Shown in pieces: positions 41,786-48,877 of a stretch of 64,000 bases of DNA (positions are counted from its first letter, which is position 1; every line of letters starts with the position of its first letter). Origin of the DNA: Desulfitobacterium chlororespirans DSM 11544 (GTDB taxonomy: Bacteria; Bacillota; Desulfitobacteriia; Desulfitobacteriales; Desulfitobacteriaceae); assembly GCF_900143285.1 (NCBI RefSeq), contig NZ_FRDN01000020.1:22791-86790 (forward strand). Direction: 5' to 3'. The translations under genes were made by a program, and so were the position numbers. The notes below the pieces were generated by a model. That model did no database searches and was not told where the DNA came from. It saw only the letters and a list, made by a program, of their open reading frames with translations.

Positions 41786-43399
41786 TTACACCTGTTTTCC
41801 TGCCAGCCAGCCGAAGGTACCGGCCAGAGCAATACTTCCGGTATAGATACTTCTCATAACGCCGCCGGCTGCCGGAGGAACGGCATAGAGACCCGGGATA
41901 GGCTGTTTCTGGTGATCGAGAACCTGTACTTTTTCATTGATAGCCAATCCGCCGAAGTTACAATAAACTTGCCCTGTGACCGGTACGCCATAGAAGGGCG
42001 GTGTGCTGATTTTATTCAGGTTATACTCTCTGGGCACTTCCAGTTCCATGGTTGTTCCTTTATCAATAGCCTCATTGTACTCGCGGATGGTTTTCAACAG
42101 GTTGGCCTTATAAACACCGGCCTTCTCCATATTCGCGGCAAATTCCTCCAGGGTAGCGCCTTCGACGACCTTTACCCCTTCGTCCTTGATAATTTTCATC
42201 ATAGCGGCTGCGCCGGCGTCAGACATCGCCTGGTCGCCGATGACAAAGGCCATTCCTTCAGGCTGAACGAGGACCGCGTCGGTGAGGCGGGGATATTTGG
42301 AGTCGATAGGATGGGCTTCATCCTTAAAGCGCTTGCCGTTCAGATTAACTACGATAGCGGGAACCAATTCCGGAAGGACCGTGCCGGTTCCAAACCAAGG
42401 TGGATTAGGCCGTCCTTTATTGATACCGGGCATATTGTCGGGATCGGTTTCAATCACTTTTTCATAAGCTTCCGGATCATCCGTAACCGCCTTGCCATGA
42501 GTGACACAGACCAGGGTTCCCGACCAGGTGCTTAAGCCTTCACTGAGCATAGCGCCGACTCCCAGCCCCATCCTCATACCGTCGCCTGTTGCATAAGGGA
42601 CACCCATGACTTTGGCTCTGTAGGCATAAGGGCCGACAAACTGGGTCAGTAAGCCTTTGTTGGCAAAGAAGTTTCCGGTGGCCAGCACAACAGCGCCCGC
42701 TTTGACATATTTGGGTTCTTCCCCTTTGGTCACGATCTTTAAGCCTACGACTTTTTCGCCGTCCGTGATCAGATTAAGACCTCTTGTTTTAAGCAGGACG
42801 GTACCGCCTTTGGCTTTCACATAGTCTTCAATGGCCTTAAAGTACTTCCGCAAACCGGCATAGCCTTTGTCTTCTTTGCTTCCCATCTTCCACTCTTTGT
42901 CACCAATGGAGTTGGGTACCTTATCCTGAGGGCGTCCGTTGGGCCCTGCTTGCGGTCCCATGATATAGACAGGTGCGCCTACCGTATTTTGAACCCAGGG
43001 CATAAACTCTCCCTTAAAGGTTTCAAAGAAGAGCTTACCCAGGACAGGATCATGGAGACCTTCGCTGTATTCCAGATATTCTTCATAAGTTTGGGTGCCG
43101 AAGGTATGGAGAATCCCGCCGGACCAAGCCGAGCCGCCGCCGACAATGCCGCTGATTTCCACCAGCAATACCTTTTTGCCTCTTTCCAGCGCTGTAGCTG
43201 CCGCGCAGAGGCCGCCGTGTCCGCCGCCGACCACCACAGCATCCACTTCATAATCCCAGCTTCTGCCGGCAGGCGATGTGTCGGAGTTCGGTTTAACGGT
43301 TTCAGGGGTGCCGCAGGCCGTCAACATACTTGCCCCTGCTAAAGCGGCCGCACCAACGGTGGCCTTTTTCAAGAAATTTCTTCGGTTCATGTTTTCCAT
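41786..43399 (-). CDS. Tat-exported flavoprotein lipoprotein, fumarate reductase/KstD superfamily
   Basis: A 537-residue protein with Tat signal NRRNFLKK and a lipobox LTAC at the end of the hydrophobic stretch, so it should be a lipid-anchored enzyme outside the membrane. FAD is bound by VVVGGGHGGLCAA at the start, a second motif GAVVLATGNFFANKG in the middle and PGLYAVPPAAGGV near the end. The segment corresponding to the substrate HT-x-GG motif of fumarate reductases reads VYCNFGGLAIN, lacking the His, so fumarate is doubtful as substrate. GAGGAGGAG precedes the ATG. It is divergent from a LysR gene and followed by a tethered cytochrome gene. Confidence 0.9.
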   Translation of the reverse strand: MENMNRRNFLKKATVGAAALAGASMLTACGTPETVKPNSDTSPAGRSWDYEVDAVVVGGGHGGLCAAATALERGKKVLLVEISGIVGGGSAWSGGILHTFGTQTYEEYLEYSEGLHDPVLGKLFFETFKGEFMPWVQNTVGAPVYIMGPQAGPNGRPQDKVPNSIGDKEWKMGSKEDKGYAGLRKYFKAIEDYVKAKGGTVLLKTRGLNLITDGEKVVGLKIVTKGEEPKYVKAGAVVLATGNFFANKGLLTQFVGPYAYRAKVMGVPYATGDGMRMGLGVGAMLSEGLSTWSGTLVCVTHGKAVTDDPEAYEKVIETDPDNMPGINKGRPNPPWFGTGTVLPELVPAIVVNLNGKRFKDEAHPIDSKYPRLTDAVLVQPEGMAFVIGDQAMSDAGAAAMMKIIKDEGVKVVEGATLEEFAANMEKAGVYKANLLKTIREYNEAIDKGTTMELEVPREYNLNKISTPPFYGVPVTGQVYCNFGGLAINEKVQVLDHQKQPIPGLYAVPPAAGGVMRSIYTGSIALAGTFGWLAGKQV

Positions 43400-43553
43400 T
43401 TTTTCTCCTCCTCATTTGATTTGTTGATGCCACTATAAGAATCGAGTATACTTGTATTATCCCGGAGGGAATCCGGAAATTCCAACAAAGAATCCTTAGA
43501 CAGCCTTTAAGAAAATTTTGTGATAGAAATTACAAGTATGGAGGCGCAGTACA

Positions 43554-44495
43554 ATGCGGCTTGAACAAATGGAATATCTCATCAGTCTGGCTGAGACCGG
43601 TTCCATCACCCAGACAGCGAAATATTTCTTTATGTCTCAGCAGGGAATCAGTTATTCAATTCAGCAGCTGGAAAAGGAACTGAATGTAAAAATACTTCAC
43701 AATAATAGGAATCGAGTTACCTTTACTGCGGCAGGAGAGTGCATCCTGGCCAGGGCTAAAGATTTCGTGAAGCAATACCAGGAACTGCAAGAAGAGTTGC
43801 AGTCCTTTCAAAAGGACAAAAATGCTTCTTATACAACTAGATTGTTCCTCTATATCGATCCATTTATGGCAAATACTTTCCTGCCCAGGATTCTGAAAAA
43901 ACTGCACAAGCAATCCAAGATCAAGCTGGCTACAAAAGAACAGAACCTGACCCTTTTGATGCAAACCCTTGCCAATCCTTCGGAAGTTGATGGAATTGGG
44001 CTGGTCGGACTGACGGAATATTATATTACGGATCAGTTCAAGCAGATGTTTGATTTTGAACCGATTCATACTTGTTATCTGCAGGTCCTCGTCTCGGAAA
44101 CCTCTCCCCTGGCCAAGCTTTCTGCCATTGGTTTCGAGGAGATAGCCCAATACCCTATCTGTCTTTTTGCCTCCGATTATAATAGTGATGAAGTCAATAA
44201 GGACTTATTCTTTGGCCGTACTGTCAAAAATCTGAGCGTCATCCTCCAGACAACCAATGTTGACATGTACCGGGATATGGTAAATAAAAACATCGCCATC
44301 GGTTTAACCACGGATTATCTCGAGTCGTTTTTCCATAAGTCCGGTTTAACAGGAATTCCGATCAAAGAGCCGATTCAATTCTATGTTGGTTTTATTCGCC
44401 GGAAAGGCAGAGCGTTTTCTGTTATGGATGAAGAATTTGTTGCGATTGCCAAAGAGGTACTGGACTCTCAGTTGGCCAAAAAAGTCAGCCAGTAA
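43554..44495 (+). CDS. LysR family regulator
   Basis: A 313-residue regulator. The N-terminal helix-turn-helix reads FLISLAETGSITQTAKYFF-like with SQQGISYSIQQLEKELNV; the rest is a co-inducer domain of the LysR plan, though weakly conserved. GGAGG precedes the ATG. It is transcribed divergently from the flavoprotein/cytochrome operon over 154 bases, so it most likely controls that operon in response to its substrate. A short palindrome CCGGAGGGAATCCGG lies in the gap. Confidence 0.9.
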   Translation: MRLEQMEYLISLAETGSITQTAKYFFMSQQGISYSIQQLEKELNVKILHNNRNRVTFTAAGECILARAKDFVKQYQELQEELQSFQKDKNASYTTRLFLYIDPFMANTFLPRILKKLHKQSKIKLATKEQNLTLLMQTLANPSEVDGIGLVGLTEYYITDQFKQMFDFEPIHTCYLQVLVSETSPLAKLSAIGFEEIAQYPICLFASDYNSDEVNKDLFFGRTVKNLSVILQTTNVDMYRDMVNKNIAIGLTTDYLESFFHKSGLTGIPIKEPIQFYVGFIRRKGRAFSVMDEEFVAIAKEVLDSQLAKKVSQ

Positions 44496-44556
44496 CCCCT
44501 GAATTGTTTCAGACACTGTCAGGAAGTGATTATTTTGGCTGCGGGTTTCTTTCTAC

Positions 44557-44586
44557 AGCCGGGATGTGAGGGCATCCCGGCTTTTA
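44557..44586 (+). terminator. Terminator after the LysR gene
   Basis: AGCCGGGATG (44557-44566) pairs exactly with CATCCCGGCT (44573-44582), then TTT. Confidence 0.88.
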
Positions 44587-44711
44587 ATATTTGCGGAGAG
44601 CTGGCGTTTTGGTTAATTTTTGGATACACTAAAAAAGGATGTATTGATTAAAAAGAGCCTAGTTATATAGGGATCTCACCTGATAAGGTACGATCCAACA
44701 TTGGAGGAGCA

Positions 44712-45539
44712 ATGAAAGAACAGTATTATTCCGTTGGTCAAGTAGCCAAACTTGCGAATATCTCGATCCCCACTTTGCATTATTATGACCAGATTGATTT
44801 ATACAAACCGGCGCATGTGGACCCGCTGACCAATTATCGTTATTACAAAGAATCTCAATTATATATATTGGATATGATTAAATCCCTTAAATTTATCGGC
44901 ACACCATTGGCGGAGATAAAAACTGTTCTGAATTATACTCCTGCAGAGCTTTTTTGCTTCCTTGAGCATCAAGAGGATATTATCGAGGGTAAAATACAGG
45001 GACTGCAGGAAATTCAGAAGAATCTGCTGCAAACAAAGAAGCAGCTCCGGCAGCAAATGAAGACCGCCCTGGCTATGGATGTTTTTGAGAAAACCGAAGA
45101 TCTGCAGATATTTACACTGCCTATCGAAAACTATGCTCCGCAATATATTCCCAATGACTATTACGGTGAATTGATTAAGCTGGTGGAATCGGAAGGCAGT
45201 AGAATAAGCAGCCATTATGGCTGCATATACCCTCTCCTCGACTATAACTCGATGGATGAGGTTCGATGTACCCATATATTTACTCCATTAATGACCGATC
45301 GTCTGAACGGTCATCCCTCCTATAGGAGAAATATTCGCCTGATTTCGGAAAGCCGTTTCATAGGCATTGCTTTTCAGTATCATCCAGATCGTTATATAGA
45401 GCATTATCAGCGGTTATATCATCATATTCGTACTAACAAACTTCCTGCAGCCGATCATGTCTATGATCTGTTTATGCCAACAAGATACTCTCAGCAAAAA
45501 GAAGAATTCATGGTTGAATTAAAGGTGCAATTGCTCTAA
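44712..45539 (+). CDS. MerR family regulator with C-terminal effector domain (BmrR-like)
   Basis: A 275-residue activator. Residues 1-75 form the MerR winged helix (YSVGQVAKLANISIPTLHYY and NYRYYKESQLYILDMI), 80-120 the dimer coiled coil, and 130-275 a domain with the general size of GyrI-like drug-binding modules. GGAGG lies seven bases before the ATG. It precedes an MFS drug-efflux gene, whose promoter has the distinctive MerR architecture (45563-45593). A multidrug sensor like BmrR is the natural reading. Confidence 0.9.
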   Translation: MKEQYYSVGQVAKLANISIPTLHYYDQIDLYKPAHVDPLTNYRYYKESQLYILDMIKSLKFIGTPLAEIKTVLNYTPAELFCFLEHQEDIIEGKIQGLQEIQKNLLQTKKQLRQQMKTALAMDVFEKTEDLQIFTLPIENYAPQYIPNDYYGELIKLVESEGSRISSHYGCIYPLLDYNSMDEVRCTHIFTPLMTDRLNGHPSYRRNIRLISESRFIGIAFQYHPDRYIEHYQRLYHHIRTNKLPAADHVYDLFMPTRYSQQKEEFMVELKVQLL

Positions 45540-45562
45540 GGAAAGATATTTGCAAATTCTTA

Positions 45563-45593
45563 TTGACCCTCTAGCTGCTAGAGGGTTTATATT
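45563..45593 (+). promoter_or_regulatory. MerR-type promoter: 19-bp spacer with inverted repeat
   Basis: The -35 is TTGACC (45563-45568) and the -10 TATATT (45588-45593), with a 19-base spacer instead of 17. The spacer holds the inverted repeat ACCCTCTAGC-T-GCTAGAGGGT (45566-45586). Over-long spacers centred on a palindrome are the hallmark of MerR-activated promoters. The palindrome could be mistaken for a terminator of the MerR gene. Confidence 0.85.
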
Positions 45594-45645
45594 ATTGAGC
45601 ATGAGCAGAGATATATTACATGAATTTTGAGGAGAAAGATACAGC

Positions 45646-46818
45646 ATGAATGAGCAGAAGACCGTTTTAGCATTATTGCTTACGAATATTTTTATTGCCT
45701 TCTTAGGCATCGGCCTTGTCATCCCTGTCCTGCCGACGCTGATGAGAGAATTAGGAGTGAACGGCACTGTAGTGGGCTATTTGACCGCTGCCTTTGCCAT
45801 AGCGCAGCTGATTTGTTCACCTTTTGCTGGTAAAGCGGCTGATAAAATGGGCCGGAAAAAGGTGTTGGTGACCGGTTTATTTCTTTTTGGGTTCTCTGAA
45901 GTGCTCTTTGGCTTAGGAAAAGAGATTGAAGTCTTGTTTCTGGCCCGGATCTTAGGAGGTGTGAGCTCAGCTTTAATCATGCCTGCGGTGACGGCTTTTA
46001 TTGCGGATATCACAACATTGGAAATGCGGCCCAAAGCACTTGGCTATATGTCGGCTGCCATCAACACCGGATTTATTATCGGGCCGGGAATTGGTGGTTT
46101 TTTAGCGGATTATGGCACACGCACTCCCTTTTTCTTTGCCGGGGCCCTCGGTGCTGTTGCGGCAATACTGTCCATCATTTTCCTGAAGGAGCCGGAGCGA
46201 TCCAATGAAACCGTTGCAGAGGTTCCGAAGCTTAAGTCGAGCATTAAGCGCATGCTGGCTCCCATGTACTTTATTGCCTTCACCTTGATCCTGATTGCCT
46301 CCTTTGGTTTATCGGCTTTTGAGTCCTTCTTCGCCCTTTTCGTCGATGGCAAGTTTTTCTTTACTCCCAAGGAAATTGCTTTTGTTATTACCGCAGGTGC
46401 TTTGCTGGGAGCTTTAATCCAGGTCCTGCTTTTTGAGCGGCTTGCCCGGCGCTGGGGTGAAGTTAAGTTGATTCGCTATAGTCTGATTCTATCCGGAGTC
46501 CTTATTTTCTTATTGACCGCCGTTCACTCCTATGTATGGATCCTGCTGGTAACGACTTTGGCCTTTATTGGCTTTGATCTGTTCCGGCCTGCGGTAACAT
46601 CTTATCTCTCAAAAATTGCCGGGAATGAGCAAGGCTTTGTAGGGGGCATGAACTCTATGTTCACCAGCCTGGGGAATATTTTTGGTCCGATTATCGGGGG
46701 GATATTGTTTGATATAGACATGGATTATCCTTTCTATTTTGCTATGATGGTGATGATTTTGGGTGTTATAATCACGCTGTTTTGGAAAGAACCTGGTGCT
46801 AGGAGGGATTTAGTATGA
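45646..46818 (+). CDS. MFS multidrug efflux protein (Bmr/NorA-like)
   Basis: A 390-residue carrier with 12 helices. Motif A GKAADKMGRKKVLVTGL in loop 2-3 and motif C-like GFIIGPGIGGFLADYG in helix 5 place it among the drug:H+ antiporters (DHA1). GAGGAGAAAG precedes the ATG. Expression should depend on the MerR regulator upstream. Its stop overlaps the start of a truncated acetyltransferase gene. Confidence 0.92.
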   Translation: MNEQKTVLALLLTNIFIAFLGIGLVIPVLPTLMRELGVNGTVVGYLTAAFAIAQLICSPFAGKAADKMGRKKVLVTGLFLFGFSEVLFGLGKEIEVLFLARILGGVSSALIMPAVTAFIADITTLEMRPKALGYMSAAINTGFIIGPGIGGFLADYGTRTPFFFAGALGAVAAILSIIFLKEPERSNETVAEVPKLKSSIKRMLAPMYFIAFTLILIASFGLSAFESFFALFVDGKFFFTPKEIAFVITAGALLGALIQVLLFERLARRWGEVKLIRYSLILSGVLIFLLTAVHSYVWILLVTTLAFIGFDLFRPAVTSYLSKIAGNEQGFVGGMNSMFTSLGNIFGPIIGGILFDIDMDYPFYFAMMVMILGVIITLFWKEPGARRDLV

Positions 46819-46925
46819 ACATAAGTCTGGAATCGGTATCAGAAAAGAATGCAAAGGATATCTATAATTTCGAGATAGAGAATAGGGCTTATTTTGAGGA
46901 ACTTAGTGAAGGCGCGGCTTTAGTT
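46815..46925 (+). pseudogene. N-terminal fragment of a GNAT acetyltransferase
   Basis: A 36-codon frame begins at ATG 46815, inside the MFS stop (ATGA), with AGGAGGGA upstream. The product starts MNISLESVSEKNAKDIYNFE and continues IENRAYFEEL, which looks like the first strand and helix of RimI/RimJ-type N-acetyltransferases. It then stops where the family needs another 130 residues. The break coincides with the beginning of the 60-base duplicated segment at 46940, so a rearrangement probably removed the rest. Confidence 0.6.
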
Positions 46926-46939
46926 TAGCTAAACACTGG

Positions 46940-47000
46940 CTTTTCTGCAGTTTTTTGGATAAACTGAATAGGTATATTAGATAGAGCAGAGGGTGGGTTC
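46940..47000 (+). repeat. Promoter-bearing direct repeat, copy 1 (copy 2 at 48756-48816)
   Basis: From GGCTTTTCTGCAG to AGAGGGTGGG this segment is about 80 percent identical to 48756-48816. Both contain TTTTTGGATAAACT and a TAT-rich -10-like box 17 bases after TTTTTG. A related word (TTTTTGGATACACTAAAAAA) lies before the MerR gene at 44617. Here it precedes the metalloenzyme gene. Confidence 0.75.
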
Positions 47001-47915
47001 ATGCAATTTGTGATGATTTTCCTTGATGGTTTTGGGTTGGGCACGGAGCAGGATAATCCTATTGCCGCTGCCCACACTCCTCATTTGGATGGATTGCTGG
47101 GAGGCCGTTTTCTCTGGGGACATGAGGTCCGGATTAAGACGGAGCATGTGTTTTTTGCGCCCTTGGATGCTTCCCTCGGTGTGACTGGAATTCCGCAAAG
47201 TGCTACAGGCCAGACTACTTTATGGACAGGAATTAATGGAGCGAAGGCACTGGGTTTTCACCTTAATGCTTATCCCAATGAAAAGCTGGCGGAGATTATC
47301 AAAGAAAAGTCCATCTTTAAACAGTTAGCAGACCAAGGCAAGAAGGTGACTTTTGCCAATACGTTTACCAGTCATTACGACGAGATTATAGCTACCGGAA
47401 AGAGGAGACATACTGCCTCTACTTTATCTGCCTTGGCAGGCGGGGTGCCTTTACGCAGGCTGGGGGATCTATTGCAGGGAAAAGGGGTCTATCAGGATAT
47501 GACCAATGAGATTCTCAGGGAGCTGGAACCGGAAGCGGATATACCGCTGATAGCCCCCTACGAAGCAGGGCAAAACCTGGGCCGTCTGGCGTTGGACTAT
47601 GACTTTACCCTGTATGAGTTCTTCCAGACCGATGTGCGCGGTCATAAACAGGACTGGGAGAAATCGGTGGCCTTAATTGAACAGATCGACGAGTTTATCG
47701 GGGGCTTTATGGACCTGGTTCGTCATGAGGATGTGACCTGGCTCTTAACCAGTGATCATGGAAATATAGAGGATTTTAGCGTTAAAGGTCATACTCAGAA
47801 TCCGGTTCCTGCTCTGGGCTGGTCCAACCAGCCGGTGGAATGGCCGCAGTGGGAGCGGCTGGAGGATGTGACACCGGGGATCATGGGAATGATATTAGAG
47901 CGAGGGCAGCGTTGA
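47001..47915 (+). CDS. Alkaline-phosphatase-superfamily metalloenzyme (phosphopentomutase/iPGM-like)
   Basis: A 304-residue enzyme of the superfamily that includes phosphopentomutase and cofactor-independent phosphoglycerate mutase. The first metal ligand is in FLDGFGLG, the nucleophile region is SATGQTTLWTG, and the second metal cluster is LLTSDHGNIED, with the final His in VKGHTQNPVP. It lacks the inserted domain of true iPGM and is shorter than DeoB, so the exact reaction is unknown; phosphate or pyrophosphate ester chemistry is likely. AGAGGGTGG precedes the ATG. A deleted second copy lies at 48756. Confidence 0.8.
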   Translation: MQFVMIFLDGFGLGTEQDNPIAAAHTPHLDGLLGGRFLWGHEVRIKTEHVFFAPLDASLGVTGIPQSATGQTTLWTGINGAKALGFHLNAYPNEKLAEIIKEKSIFKQLADQGKKVTFANTFTSHYDEIIATGKRRHTASTLSALAGGVPLRRLGDLLQGKGVYQDMTNEILRELEPEADIPLIAPYEAGQNLGRLALDYDFTLYEFFQTDVRGHKQDWEKSVALIEQIDEFIGGFMDLVRHEDVTWLLTSDHGNIEDFSVKGHTQNPVPALGWSNQPVEWPQWERLEDVTPGIMGMILERGQR

Positions 47916-47942
47916 AGTGCACTTTTTTGATTTTCTTCTTGA

Positions 47943-48632
47943 CTTGAGCCAGCAGGTCTCGCCAAAAACGGCCGCGACTACAAGGCTGGGCGCGATTCAA
48001 AATTTATGCGGGCCTTTGACGGCAAGAAGTATTATGCGCTCTACATGCTCAATGCCATATTGAACACCCAGGGCGGACCGAAGCGCAGCGAGAAGGCGGA
48101 GGTGCTGGATTGTAACGGTAACCCGATCCCCCATTTGTACAGCGCCGGCGAGTGCGGTGGCGTGACAGTCTGCATGTATCAGGGTGGTACCAATATTGCC
48201 GAATGCTTCACCTTCGGCCGCATTGCGGGAAAAAATGCGGCTGCCCCAAAAGATGCGCTGCCGGTTTATGTAGCGGAGACGTCTGTAGCGTCCACACCGA
48301 CCATGCCTGGCCAGATCACAGATGCCAAAATGACGGCAGCCGAGTATACGGCCGGCGAAAATCAGTATATTGGGAAAGGGACCGGTATTAACGGCGACGT
48401 TGTTGTGCGCGTGACTATGGATGGCGATAAAATCGGCGGTGTCGAGGTGCTCGCACAAAGTGAGACCGAGGGAATCGGCTCAAATGCAATTGAGAAGCTA
48501 CCCGCACAGTTTGTCGGCCTGAGTACCAAAGATGCTGTCAATGCTGTTGACGGTGTATCCGGTGCGACCTTAACCAGTAAGGCTCTCAAGGAAGCAGTTA
48601 CTAAGGCCCTGTCAGCGGCCGCGGGCTTATAG
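47943..48632 (+). pseudogene. Decapitated flavocytochrome/fumarate-reductase-like gene: FAD-domain tail plus FMN-binding domain
   Basis: An open frame begins after TGA at 47940 without start or ribosome site. It is coding-like from about 47955 (GLAKNGRDYKAGRDSKFMRA). It contains the last third of the FAD domain (PYY-like KKYYALYM, NTQGGPKRSEKAEVLD, PHLYSAGECGG, YQGGTNIAECFTFGRIAG), then an FMN-binding domain with the flavinylation motif DGVSGATLTS. At least 350 N-terminal residues are missing, including the FAD-binding motif and signal peptide. A product could start at ATG 48006 but would not be an oxidoreductase as such. Confidence 0.85.
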
Positions 48633-48662
48633 TAAATTAAGATTGTTGAAATAGCGAAAAGT

Positions 48663-48704
48663 TGGAACAGCAACTCAAGATAAATGAGGTGCTGTTCCAT
48701 TTTT
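48663..48704 (+). terminator. Terminator after the truncated flavoprotein gene
   Basis: TGGAACAGCA (48663-48672) pairs exactly with TGCTGTTCCA (48690-48699), then TTTTT. Confidence 0.85.
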
Positions 48705-48755
48705 CTTGTATAATTGAAGTATCATAGGGAGAAGGTGAACTGAATGATTTCAAAA

Positions 48756-48866
48756 GGCTTTTCTTCAGCTTTTTGGATAAACTAAAAAGGTGTATTATAG
48801 AGAGTAGAGGGTGGGCGTGAAGTAGGGTGTGACGCCGTAGATTATGAGGATGATATTAGGAACGAG
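48756..48866 (+). pseudogene. Internally deleted duplicate of the metalloenzyme gene
   Basis: 48756-48816 matches the promoter and ribosome-site region of the metalloenzyme gene (46940-47000). It is followed at once by a stretch (about 48823-48866) matching that gene's last codons (47866-47908): GTGTGACGCCGTAGATTATG against GATGTGACACCGGGGATCATG, then GATGATATTAG and CGAGGG in both. The whole middle, about 860 bases, is absent. It now acts as the leader of the U32 peptidase gene, and its promoter may drive that gene. Confidence 0.75.
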
Positions 48867-48877
48867 GGAATTATTGA

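Noticed and set aside
43400..43553. Sigma-54 promoter for the first flavoprotein locus (TGGCAT on the minus strand near 43430)
   Set aside because: The required TTGC at -12 spacing is missing; control by the divergent LysR gene is more likely.
45566..45586. Terminator of the MerR gene
   Set aside because: The stem has a one-base centre and the T-run is short; it is centred in a 19-bp promoter spacer, so an operator explains it better.
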